This document shows, one piece after another, positions 9,672 through 20,300 of a stretch of DNA of 64,000 nucleotides. The translations under genes and the position numbers were made by a program. Source of the DNA: Arcobacter sp. (GTDB lineage: Bacteria > Campylobacterota > Campylobacteria > Campylobacterales > Arcobacteraceae); the NCBI GenBank assembly GCA_002869565.1, contig PKUJ01000010.1, forward strand, positions 118,882-182,881. The letters run 5' to 3'. The stretch's first letter is position 1. Each line of letters starts with the position of its first letter. The notes beneath the pieces were generated by a model, which was not told the origin of the DNA, searched no databases, and saw nothing but the letters and a program-made list of their open reading frames with translations.

Positions 9672-9685
9672 ATAATATTTAAGAT

Positions 9686-9718
9686 AAAAAAGGGAAAGTA
9701 AAATACTTTCACTTTTTT
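9686..9718. terminator. Bidirectional terminator between convergent genes
   Basis: Left arm 9686-9700 and right arm 9704-9718 pair over 15 positions with one mismatch around an AAA loop. An A-run lies on one side and a T-run on the other, so it can stop both the diguanylate cyclase (+) and the dapD transcript (-). Confidence 0.75.
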
Positions 9719-9741
9719 TATTCAGTTTTTATTATATATAA

Positions 9742-10929
9742 TTAGTGTAAGTCAGCGTTTAGTTTAACTTCTCTAGTAGATCTCATAGCAATTGTTTGTC
9801 CATTGCTAGAGTTAACTCTAAAGTGAACTCCATTAACACCTAAGAAATCCATACCCTTCATAGAAGTCTTAATATCTTTATCTGGATTAATCTCTTTAAT
9901 TGCTGCAACAGCTTTTTCAGATAATGCAATTTTAGTACCAGGTAAAATAGTAACACCAGCATCTAAGATACAAGAATCACCAATAGCTGTACCAGTACAA
10001 GAATTAGCACCTAATAATGTATTTTTACCAATTGAAACTGGAACTCCATCAGTACCTGAAAGAACACCAAGAATAGAAGCTCCACCACCAACATCAGAAC
10101 CAGCACCAACTACAGCAGATGAAGAGATTCTTCCTTCAACCATAACAACACCTTCTGTTCCAGCGTTAAAATTAATATATGCAGCACCAGGCATTACTGT
10201 TGTACCAGCAGCTAATTGAGCACCAAATCTAACTTTTGAAGTTTCTAAAATTCTTGTATTATCAGCAGGAATTACATGAGATAAGAATCTTGGAAATTTA
10301 TCTACCATAGTAACTTCAGGATATCTACCAGTTAATTTTAATGAAATTTCATTTTCTCTTAACCAATCTAATTCTAAAGGTTCATTTCCAATCCATGCAC
10401 AGTTATGTAATTTTCCAAATACACCGTCAAGATTTAAAGATCTTAAAGCAGCTTTTCCAGTTGAAAGAGCATATAATTTTAAATATGCAGTTTCAGTTGA
10501 TTGAACATTTGTATCTTCAAAAATAAATACAACTTTATAATCATCAGCAGTAAAACCAGAATCAATTGGTAATGATGCTAATTGAGAAACAACTTGAACA
10601 TTTCTATGTTCAGCACCTTTTGCTTCAGGGATATATGGTCTAAATGATTCAATAGCAGTTGTTAAAAATACATCACTAACGTCACAAACTAATTCAGACT
10701 TTGAAGTATCAACATCACATCCAGCTTCTTTTAATGCATTTAAAAATACTGCTGCACTACCATTATTTTCATTCCAGTTTACTACAGGAAATGTTGCTTG
10801 TAAAATTTTATCAGGATTTAATTGTCCTCTGTCAATTCTTGCAATACCAAATCCAATTGGATTTCTATACCAAGATTGACCTTGGATATCTTCAACTAAT
10901 TTTTTAAAATCTTCTTTTGTAAAAGCCAT
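9742..10929 (-). CDS. dapD: Tetrahydrodipicolinate N-succinyltransferase, long form
   Basis: Transfers succinyl from succinyl-CoA to tetrahydrodipicolinate in the lysine and meso-diaminopimelate pathway. The C-terminal half is a left-handed beta-helix made of hexapeptide repeats (about 225-345, for example GAQLAAGTTVMPGAAYINFNAG then VVGAGSDVGGGASILGVLSG). It continues with SIGKNTLLGANSCTG and GDSCILDAGVTILPGT. The 395-residue length matches the long DapD type that I associate with Campylobacterota, rather than the 274-residue E. coli enzyme. It is the last gene of a minus-strand run headed by the TerB-like gene and lies 65 bases after priA. A ribosome site AAGGAACAAT precedes the ATG. Confidence 0.93.
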   Translation of the reverse strand: MAFTKEDFKKLVEDIQGQSWYRNPIGFGIARIDRGQLNPDKILQATFPVVNWNENNGSAAVFLNALKEAGCDVDTSKSELVCDVSDVFLTTAIESFRPYIPEAKGAEHRNVQVVSQLASLPIDSGFTADDYKVVFIFEDTNVQSTETAYLKLYALSTGKAALRSLNLDGVFGKLHNCAWIGNEPLELDWLRENEISLKLTGRYPEVTMVDKFPRFLSHVIPADNTRILETSKVRFGAQLAAGTTVMPGAAYINFNAGTEGVVMVEGRISSSAVVGAGSDVGGGASILGVLSGTDGVPVSIGKNTLLGANSCTGTAIGDSCILDAGVTILPGTKIALSEKAVAAIKEINPDKDIKTSMKGMDFLGVNGVHFRVNSSNGQTIAMRSTREVKLNADLH

Positions 10930-10994
10930 TATTGTTCCTTAAGTTTTTCGGGATTATACTCTAAATTTGATAAAGATTTATTAAAAATTTAATA

Positions 10995-12842
10995 TTAATA
11001 AATAGTATCCATGTCAATAGTTGCCATTGTAGAATCTATAGAGTGCAGAGCTATTAATAACTCTTTAATATTAGAAGAGCGAAGAATTATTTCATATCTA
11101 TACCTATTACTGATTTTAAAAATTGCACACTGCCCAAAACCAACAACTTCTATATTTTTATTTTGTTTTAAATGATAAACATATTTATCTAGTTCATCTT
11201 TTACTTTTAAGCCATTTGTATGAGCAAAAATTACTTTTGCCATTTTCAAATATGGAGGGTAAAGCCCTTCTCTAAACTCTAATTCACTCTCTAAAAATTC
11301 CTGATAATCACACTCTTGTAAATAATAATCAAAGAAATCTTCATTTTGCGTTTGAATAATAACTTCACCCTCACCTTTTCTACCACTACGTCCAGCAATT
11401 TGAATTAATAAAGACAAAGCTCTTTCTCTTGACTTATATGAATTCATATTTAAAACGGAATCAATACCAAGAACAACTGCAAGTTTTACATTATGATAAT
11501 CGTGCCCTTTAGAAAGCATTTGTGTCCCAACTAAAATATCAATTTTATTTTTATTAAATTCATTTAAAACTGCTTTTAATTTTGTGTCTGTTCTTATTTC
11601 ATCCCTATCAAATCTTTTTACTACTTTTTCGGGAAATAAATCATTTAATTGAGACTCAACTTCAGCTGTTCCAATTCTTAAGTTATGAATAATTCCAGTA
11701 TTACAAGAAGGACATAGTTCTGGTATTTTTGATGTTAATCCACAATAATGACATTTAAGCGTTGAATCATTTTTATGTAAACTCATTGATACTGAGCAAT
11801 ACGGACACTGAACTGATTTTCCACAAGATGTACATATTTGATATTTAAAATTTGCACGTGTTGGTAAAAATACAATTACTTGGTTTCCATTTTTAAGAGT
11901 TTGTGTAATTTTATTTATAATTTTTGCAGATAAATCGGAAGAAGAATCATCAAAAACTATTTTTTTATCAGTTTCAAAAAAAGTCTCTTTTAATCTTATA
12001 AAAGGCAATTTTTGAAAAGAAGAGATTGAAGCAGTAGCACTACCTAAAATAAGTCTAATATCATATTTTTTAGCAATAAATATAGCTAAATCTTTTGCAT
12101 GGTATCTTGGTTTACTATCACTTTTATAAGATTCATCATGCTCTTCATCAACAACTATTAATTTCAAATTATCAAATGGTAAAAAAAGAGCTGATCTAGC
12201 ACCTGCAACAAGTTTTATTTCGCCTTTATATATTCCATCAAGAATTTCTTGTTTCTTCTTTTTACTTACCTTAGAATGCCAAATAGCAACTGCTTTACCA
12301 AATACTTTATCAAGTCTCTTTTGCATTTGTGGAGTTAAAGATATCTCTGGCATTAAAAGTAAAGCTTCTCCTCCTTCATTTAGAACTTTTTCAATAGTTC
12401 TTATATAAATCTCTGTTTTTCCACTTCCTGTATTTGCAAAAAGAAGAGCCTGTTTTTTTTCTTCAAGAAATTTAAATGCTTTTGTCTGCTCTTTTGATAA
12501 TTCTATTTCTGAATTAAAAAGGATTGCCTCATTTTCATTTTTAATTTCTTTATCAAAAGGAATATATAATCCTAATGATTCACCTAAAGAACAAACATAA
12601 TACTGTGAAATGAAACTTGCAATGCTAAGCATATTTTTATCATAATACTGTGAAGTAATTTCATCAATCTCAACACATTTAAAACTTGGTTTTTCAACTT
12701 TTTTTACAACAACTGCTTCACTCAATTTTTTTCTATAGCGTAACTTTACTAATACTTTTGTTCCAAGTTCTATATCTTCTTCACTTTGGTAAGTTAAAGG
12801 AGAAAGAGGTGATTTAAGTAATGATACTTCGTAATAATTCAT
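10995..12842 (-). CDS. priA: Primosomal replication-restart helicase PriA
   Basis: ATP-dependent 3'-5' helicase that reloads the replisome at stalled forks. The 615-residue protein has Walker A ANTGSGKTEIY (about 137-147), Walker B DEEHDES and a helicase motif III in LGSATAS. A zinc-binding region with four CxxC-type pairs follows (CTSCGK, CPYC, CHYC, CPSC), and a C-terminal helicase lobe contains QMLSKGHDYHNV and QIAGRSGRKGEG. It is shorter than E. coli PriA (732) mainly in the N-terminal DNA-binding part. It lies 6 bases after the pseudopilin gene. Confidence 0.95.
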   Translation of the reverse strand: MNYYEVSLLKSPLSPLTYQSEEDIELGTKVLVKLRYRKKLSEAVVVKKVEKPSFKCVEIDEITSQYYDKNMLSIASFISQYYVCSLGESLGLYIPFDKEIKNENEAILFNSEIELSKEQTKAFKFLEEKKQALLFANTGSGKTEIYIRTIEKVLNEGGEALLLMPEISLTPQMQKRLDKVFGKAVAIWHSKVSKKKKQEILDGIYKGEIKLVAGARSALFLPFDNLKLIVVDEEHDESYKSDSKPRYHAKDLAIFIAKKYDIRLILGSATASISSFQKLPFIRLKETFFETDKKIVFDDSSSDLSAKIINKITQTLKNGNQVIVFLPTRANFKYQICTSCGKSVQCPYCSVSMSLHKNDSTLKCHYCGLTSKIPELCPSCNTGIIHNLRIGTAEVESQLNDLFPEKVVKRFDRDEIRTDTKLKAVLNEFNKNKIDILVGTQMLSKGHDYHNVKLAVVLGIDSVLNMNSYKSRERALSLLIQIAGRSGRKGEGEVIIQTQNEDFFDYYLQECDYQEFLESELEFREGLYPPYLKMAKVIFAHTNGLKVKDELDKYVYHLKQNKNIEVVGFGQCAIFKISNRYRYEIILRSSNIKELLIALHSIDSTMATIDMDTIY

Positions 12843-12848
12843 AATATT

Positions 12849-13283
12849 TTACTCAAATTCTTTACATAAAGATAATAAACTTTTACAATTAAAAGAATCA
12901 TTTTCAAAACTAAATTCCAAATTATTTTTATCATCAAAATAAATCATATAATCTTTTGAAGAGATTTTTATCCATTTGCCAATTTCTTGCATTTCTTTAG
13001 TCGTTGACATCAAAGGAAAAGCTAATATAACATTGAATAATTTACTATTTTTTTCATTGATATTCGCATCATCTAATAAGATTGAAGAACCCTCTTTTAA
13101 AAGTATTTTTTTAGTTTTAACTTTTGTGATTGAATTTCTAATAAGAGCAATATCTGATTTAATTTTTGTTTTAATTGAACTATCTATAGAAGTTTGAGCT
13201 TTTGAGATTACAAATATTGATAAAATAGATATGATAACAACAACAATGATAATTTCTAATAGTGTAAAAGCACTTTTCCTCAT
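12849..13283 (-). CDS. Type IV pilin-like / type II pseudopilin protein
   Basis: A 144-residue protein beginning MRKSAFTLLEIIIVVVIIS, the class III prepilin signal: a short basic leader, then Phe as the processed residue and Glu at +5 followed by a hydrophobic helix. A prepilin peptidase would cut after Ala5. The globular remainder has a Cys pair near the C-terminus (FNCKSLLSLC). It may belong to a type II secretion or DNA-uptake pseudopilus, but no other such gene is in the window. It is tightly packed between the ZapA-like gene (4 bases) and priA (6 bases). Confidence 0.8.
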   Translation of the reverse strand: MRKSAFTLLEIIIVVVIISILSIFVISKAQTSIDSSIKTKIKSDIALIRNSITKVKTKKILLKEGSSILLDDANINEKNSKLFNVILAFPLMSTTKEMQEIGKWIKISSKDYMIYFDDKNNLEFSFENDSFNCKSLLSLCKEFE

Positions 13284-13287
13284 AATA

Positions 13288-13497
13288 TTATAGTTTAGGG
13301 ATTTTATCTGATATAGCTTCTAAATCTTGTTTAAAGTTATACAATTCTTGAGTTACTCGTAGATACGCAGCTAATACTTCTTTGGTATCTAAGTTTTTGT
13401 CAGTAGAAAGATTTTTAGTAATATCTTCTCTAATTCTATCATCTACTTTTATAGTATATGCCATATTATTGATATGAAAAGTTATATTATTTTCCAC
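13288..13497 (-). CDS. Small ZapA-like protein
   Basis: Short protein of 69 residues with a beta-rich start (ITFHINNMAYTIKVDD) and a helical end (DTKEVLAAYLRVTQELYNFKQDLEAI). Length and pattern resemble the N-terminal domain of ZapA, the FtsZ-ring stabiliser, though too short for the full coiled coil. The adjacent small coiled-coil gene overlaps it by 11 bases. In gammaproteobacteria a similar pair (a TIGR02449 coiled-coil protein and ZapA) occurs. The assignment is inference from size, fold pattern and pairing. Confidence 0.45.
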   Translation of the reverse strand: MENNITFHINNMAYTIKVDDRIREDITKNLSTDKNLDTKEVLAAYLRVTQELYNFKQDLEAISDKIPKL

Positions 13498-13690
13498 TAT
13501 TTTTAGCCTGTAAAAAAGTTACTGTGCTATCTATTCTCAAAAGCATATCCTGATTGTTTCTTTCCAATTCATCGTTCTTATTTTTTAAATCATCTAAATC
13601 TTGGCGTAAGTTTTCATTCTCTTTTTTTGCAAGTTCAAACTCGTGTATTAATTTATCAATTTTCATATTTAATTTTTCGATGATATTCAT
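13487..13690 (-). CDS. Small coiled-coil protein, possible ZapB-like partner
   Basis: A 67-residue, highly charged protein with continuous heptad pattern from about residue 5 to 55 (LNMKIDKLIHEFELAKKEN then LRQDLDDLKNKNDELERNN), so almost certainly a coiled coil. No enzyme motif. It overlaps the ZapA-like gene and probably works with its product, perhaps at the division ring. Could equally be a structural protein of unrelated function. Confidence 0.55.
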   Translation of the reverse strand: MNIIEKLNMKIDKLIHEFELAKKENENLRQDLDDLKNKNDELERNNQDMLLRIDSTVTFLQAKNSGK

Positions 13691-13748
13691 GGCGCCTATT
13701 TTACCTAAATTTACCTAGTAAAATTATTTAATTTTTTAATTTAGATAA

Positions 13749-14153
13749 TTATTTATCTTGAATAAAGAGTCTACCCTGAGAATACAGCGCTGCTACAGCT
13801 TTTCCCCATTGAGAATAAAATTCAATATCTTTAATAGAAAAATCAAAAGCATCGTTAATTTCTGTTATCAATGTTCTTTCTTTTAAATCAAATTTATCAT
13901 CTGCATGAATCAAAATCATTAATTCTAAAATAACTATCTTTTTACTTTTTTTACTTTTAAAATCTTTTAAGGTACTTTCTAAATTAAAATCTTCAAGTTC
14001 AAAGTCGTCATCATTGTCAATACCCATTTCAGCACAATATTCCAAGATGATTTCTTCTTCTTTTTCACCATATTCATTATCAATTCTAGCTAAGTAGTGT
14101 GCAAGTTGTAAAAAAGAGAATTTCTCTTTTGGATGTAATTTCATTAAAAGCAT
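13749..14153 (-). CDS. TerB-like domain protein
   Basis: A 134-residue all-helical acidic protein. The repeated pattern LA.YLARIDNEYGEKEEEII and LMILIHADDKFDLKERTLI, with D-x-E/K-F/Y at the turns, matches TerB-like (tellurite-resistance B / DUF533-type) domains, which often bind divalent metal through these acidic residues. No transmembrane helix. The gene is first in the minus-strand run leading to priA and dapD; a single TerB domain without other ter genes gives no evidence of tellurite resistance. Confidence 0.65.
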   Translation of the reverse strand: MLLMKLHPKEKFSFLQLAHYLARIDNEYGEKEEEIILEYCAEMGIDNDDDFELEDFNLESTLKDFKSKKSKKIVILELMILIHADDKFDLKERTLITEINDAFDFSIKDIEFYSQWGKAVAALYSQGRLFIQDK

Positions 14154-14235
14154 TTTTTTCCTGTGTACTATATTTGTTTGTATATTATGTAATTATATTG
14201 GAAAAAAGTTAATCGTTAATAAATAAAAGATTTAA

Positions 14236-14269
14236 TAAAAAGACTTCACCTTAAAGTGTGAAGTCTTTT
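14236..14269 (-). terminator. Rho-independent terminator of the giant lipoprotein gene
   Basis: Perfect 13-bp stem (14236-14248 with 14257-14269) including GACTTCAC/GTGAAGTC, 8-base loop, A-run on one side and T-run on the other. It lies 32 bases past the stop codon of the 14302-20553 gene. Confidence 0.85.
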
Positions 14270-14301
14270 TACTTATAACCTGCTATTAAAAGTGCAAGAA
14301 C

Positions 14302-17300
14302 TCATGGCTTTTTTATTACAATAGAATTAGAAGTGATATTTTCAGAATAATCTATTTCTGTATTATGAACAGTAAAGCTTACAGTTATATCTTCACTTAT
14401 ATTTTCCATATTTTCTATTATATATACATGTGTTTCATCTACATAAACAAAGCCTTGCATAGCAGATATATCTTTATCAGGTGCTCTATTTAACTGAATT
14501 GTAAGGACATTTTCATCACTAAAAGTTGTACCAATTAATTCTACGCCTAATTTAATGTGATTATTATCTGCATCAGTATCGGAACCATCTAAAATAGTTA
14601 ATTTAACACTTGGACTTGCTGCAATATTATCCCCACTTACACATCTAGTTTTGTAATTACTTTGAGAACGATCTCCTTTTGTTCCATCATTTGCAAAACC
14701 AACAAGCCAATATTTAGTATTATCTATAGTATTATGTGTAGAAGAATAATATAAAGCGGTGCTAGTATTTTGGAAAACATCGGAGATATTTAAAGGGGAT
14801 AAATTATGATTTAAAATACTTTTTAATTCATTAACATTTGGAACTCTCCAATTAGAATTATTTCCTAAAGTTAAATTTTGACAATAAGTTATTGCATCAT
14901 CAATGGATATTGAATTATATATTTCATTATCTTGCCAAGATAAATTTGTACTAAAATCTTTAACTACTCCATCTATACTTCTTGCATATTGGCTAGGATT
15001 AAGAGTCTCCCCTCTTACACATCTTACATTATCATTAGAGTTTTTTCCATGGTAATGATGCTCTCCAGTTTTCAAATCAATATTCCAAGCAAATGCACTA
15101 TCTGTAGAATAAGAAGTTGACGACCAATAGTAATAATATTCAGGATAACCAACAACACTTCCAAGATGATTAAACATGTCATCTAGCATATTGTCTTGTT
15201 TTGAATAATCAACTAAAGTTAATAATTCATCAATACTAGGTAATCGCCAATCTTCATAAGTATCTAAGCTTAAATTTTCACAATACTGATTCGCTTTATT
15301 CCAATTTTTTTCACCAGGAAAAGAACTATAATCATCAGATGTAACTAATTTATTATTTTGCCATTGAAGTCCTGTTGTATTATCAAGAACTATGTTTGTG
15401 TTCACTTTATGATAATCTATATTGTCAGTATAAGCATATGATCTATTCTGTCCTTTTTTATAGAAAGCATCATCTTCATTTATTAAAGTATTTGTTACTC
15501 CAGTTTTTAGAATATTTTTTGAAACTTCCTCTAGTTGTGAAATTGTAATGCTATTTGATTCTATACTTTGACATATATTTAACTCTTCAGGTGAAATAGC
15601 AATTTTTATATTTAGAACCTCATCCGTTTTAATTCCACTATGTGCTAATGTTAAAAGTGCATTTTCACTATCTAAATACTCTACAGATTTTATAAAGGTT
15701 CCAAGAGGTCCCTGAGCTATTGAAAAATTTGAAATATCTAAAGTGTTATCAGTAAATTTTAATTCATTTGTAAGAGTTATTTTAATTTTTGTATTTTCCT
15801 GTGAAATAATAGCTTTTACACCATATTGTCCATCTTCAATCATATCAATAAAAGCCTCACTATCAGGATAGTCAGTTGATTTTACAATAAGTCCGGCTCC
15901 TCCCATAAATGGAACATGCAACATAACATTTGTAGAAGTAGATGAGTGGAGTTTTAGACTACCCTCTCTAAATGTATAATCATTTGGATTCAAGACAACT
16001 AAATTACTCTGGTCGTAACATCCATACATAGATACTTCTGTTATATTATTTCTCCAAATTGGGTTATCAGTAAAAGTAAAAGATAAATCTGCATTTTCTA
16101 AACTATGTCCATAACCACTTATATATGGAGCATCTTTGCTAACGGTTATATTAAAAGTTATATCATCTAAACCATTATCTCCAAAAGCAGTTATCCTTAC
16201 TTGATTATGAATGCCTATTTCACTTGGAGTACCACTTAATGTTCCAGTTGTAGAATTAAAAGTTGCCCAAGAAGGTTTATTTTCAATTGTAAAAGGTTTT
16301 GTTGCTGTTGCAAACTTTGTATAGTCTGTACTTAATTGTGGGGTATAAGTATAAAGTTCATCTACATTTGCGCTAGTATTTGGTGCTCCTACAATTAAAG
16401 GTAATTTTGTATTTACACTCTCTTTGGTTGTCGTACTAAAAGTATCACTATCTTCTCCTATTGTAATTATCGTATTTGAAGTTGTATTATATTCATTTGA
16501 TGATTTATGCCAAACTGTTACAATATCTCCGTTCTTAACAGTTGTAATACCTGATTGTCCATTTACTTTAAATCCGCTGTATATTGATTGTCCAACATAT
16601 CCACTACTTGAAATAGAAACTTCTTGATTATCTTCTAGCCAATCAACAGTAATACTAGAATCAAACCATTGTTGTATCTCAACACCTATTTTGTCATTAA
16701 ATTCAAATTTAGAAACAGATGGTTTTCCTTTAACTAAAATACTTAAAATCAATTTATTACTAACACCTCTATCATTAGATGCTGTTATTTCAATACCTTT
16801 AAATAGTGTATCATTAAGCAATAATCCTTTAGCTAATGGCTCGTATTTAAGTTCCCCAGTTGTTGTATTAAAATCAAAACCTGCAGGTTTATTTTTTATA
16901 CTCCAAGTTCTAGCTTTATTTCCACTATTTGTAGGAATAAAACTAAATGATTCATATGAAGTTTTATCTTTTGGCTCTATTGTATGTGAAGTTTCTCCAC
17001 TTAAAATAGGTTTAGTAGGTGCATACCAAATATCAATATAATTACTTGCAGTTTTATCCCCATCACTTACAGTAAAAATGTGTCTTGTTTTTAAACTTGG
17101 ATGAAAATCATCAATATCTTGAAATGCAAAACTAATATTTGCAACACATCTTCCTCTTATACACTCTACAGTAGTATTTGAAAAATCTGCTGTTCTTGCA
17201 TAACCTACTCTTGTTTCAGTTATAACTCCTCTATAAGTTACATTTGATGAAGATAAGCTATTATCACTATCATCTATATTAAAAACAAATGTATAATTAT

Positions 17301-20300
17301 CAAGTGTAGAGTTTGTATCATCTAAAATAAACTCTTTTGTAAAATCACTGCTTGTAATAGTTGGTGCTTCATTTACATCTAAAACTGTAATTTTAAAACT
17401 CTCAAAACGAGTAGAACCATGTCCATCTGTTACACTTATAGTAATATTTGCATATACTCCAATATTAAGCTCAGTTGGTGTACCACTAAGTTTTCCAGTA
17501 GCTGTGTCAAAACTCATCCAAGCTGGTTTATTTTCTATACCAAAAGTTAGTATATCGCCATCTAAATCACGTGCCTGTGCTTGTACAATTAACTCTTCAT
17601 TTTCATTTACAGTTTTATCTGAGATTACTAAAAGTTGTGCATCTGAATTCTTATCAATTACTGTTATCTTAAAAGTAAAAGAACTGCTAAGTCCTCCTTC
17701 TTCTGTTACAGTTACTTTTATATCCTCTTTTATTCCAACATCTGCTTGTCTTGGAACTCCAGTTAATTTTCCTGTTTGCGAATTGATACTTAGCCAAGAA
17801 GGATTATTTGAAATACTCCAAGTTAAAACTCCTCTTTCAATATCAGTTGCAGTTGCACTTCTACTATAATTTCTATTTTCATCTACTGATTCAACACTCC
17901 AAGTATCACTTAATATAGGAGCATCATTTACATCATTTACTGTAACTTTAAAATCTATACTTTTTTCAAGTCCACTACTACTTTTGATTACTAGTGAAAT
18001 AGTATCAGTTTGACCTATATCACTTTGAGTAGGAATTCCACTTATTTCACCACTTGAACTATTTATATTCATCCAAGAGGGCTTACTTATAAGAGAAAAA
18101 ATTAAATTATGGCTATCTCTAACATTTGGGATAAAATTATAATTTGAGTTCTGATCAATAGTTTTAGGGATACTATTTAAAAGTTGAGGAACATTTGAAG
18201 TTGTAGTTATAAATTCATAATGAACAGTATCAAAACTAACAATGGTATGTACACTTTGATTTGCCTCTTGTGCACTTTTATGTCTTAATTGTAAAGTATC
18301 ATTATTATGAAGAAATAATCCATTATTACTTGTTTTCCATTCTCCATTGTTTATTTTAAACTCTCCATTTATTATATATGCTCTTGCTGCATAATTAATA
18401 CCTGTTATTGTCACAATATCTGATTCGTAATATGTATTGATCTTTACATCTTTTTTATTTAAAAAATCTACATCATCTATTTGAGAATCTTTTTTTAGAG
18501 TATAAGAAAGGAAGGTTCCAAATAATTTCTTTTCAGGACCATAATAAACAGAAGCATAATTTTCATTATTATAACCCAATCCTGTTTTTATTCTTAATCT
18601 TATTTTGCTTCCTTGCCCTATATTAACTGGTTCATCTGTCCAAGCTCCACCGTTTAAACTTATAAAGTCACCTTCAGAAACATATGCATATGTTGCACTT
18701 CCATTCATCCCAGTAATTACTCTTTCTTCACTCTCTACAAAGCTATCAATATTTGCATCAAATACTGTTTTGAACTTTATTTTATTAGGAACTGCACTAT
18801 TAATAGCGGGATCTGATTTTGTTATTGTTTCAAAATAAATTATACTTTTGCCAAATTTTATAACTGTTTTATTTGTTGTTCCATAAGAAGATGAAGATGT
18901 TTGTCTAAACTTAACTTTATATCCAATTGGAACTTGAGGAATCCTACTTAACCAAGTGCTTTCACCTTCAAGTTGAACTTCACCATTTGTGACTTCTATA
19001 TCTAAGCCACCTTCATATCCACTAGTTTGAAAATATGGTGTTTCATATACAGTGTTTACATTAGCTTCATATATTGTCTCTGGAAAAAATAAATCTGGAC
19101 GAGTATCTTTTTCTTTTGAAAAAACAATAAATTTACCTTCAACTCCACCAATAGTTAAAGTAGCAACTGACTTTCCACCATTATTGTTACTTGAAGTATT
19201 ACTAACTTTAATTATATCTCCATTTATTACACTAGAAGGAGATAAAACATCTCCGTACGCATTGTTTTTCCAAGTTCCATTATTTATTTGATAAGAAGCT
19301 CCTGATGATATTCCTATGCTAGTACTTATTCCATCACTTAATCCGCTTACTACAATTTCATCACTAGAAACAATTACCCCTGGTTGAATATTTATTTTTA
19401 TAGGAAATAAAAATTTATTCGGAGTTATATCAGTTACTCTTGGATCTGATTTTGTTATAGATTTAAATAAAACTTTTGATAGTCCTATATTTAAAATTGT
19501 ATTTGTTTCACTAGAATAATTACTTGAAGAGTAATGTTTTACTCTTATTCTATCCCCATTTTTAACCGTAGTATCAACATTTACATAATCTGCATCGTTT
19601 AAACTATAAAATCCATTTTGTATATTTAATTTGGCATTACCATTAAGATTATTTATTATTATATAATTTGAAACTAGACCCTTATTAATATCAACATCCA
19701 TTTTTGTATCAAATGATAAGCCATGGTTAAAAGGAAGATTACCTTCTCTAGTGTTTCCATTAGGAGCATTTGAAACACCAATTTTACTCTTTAATATATT
19801 ATGAACATCATCTAAATTAACTTCATCAGATTTTTCCAAAACATTATTATACACATTTAAAACATCTTCATTTATTCCTCCATCAATATTTATAAACTTT
19901 GTTAGTTTTTCTAATGCAGTATCAGGATTATTTAAACTTAAAATAGCTGCTGATACTTTTAAAAGTTGAGTATTGTCAGATTTATGTGCACCCATACCAT
20001 CTGTTAAATCAAGATCTTCAAGCTGGGTATCCCCATCTAATTCAAGTGAAAACATCTCTTTTAATTTATCTTTTGACTCTTGTTTTGCTTCTTCTATAGT
20101 TCTATTATTTTTTAACATCTCTTTAATTTGGGAAGCAGCAATATGAGTAAATATATTTATATTTATTTTTTGAGTAATATTTGCCTCACTATTTACAATG
20201 GCTGAAAGTAATCCACCACTTAAATGATTACCTGTATTTTCATCTAAATAATCACCTGAAACTACATATTCTGTGGCTCCATCCCAAGTAACAGTAAGGC

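Noticed and set aside
16691..17041. 116-codon and similar + strand ORFs inside the giant lipoprotein gene
   Set aside because: Repetitive Ser/Leu-rich translations of the antisense strand of repeat DNA; no start signals.
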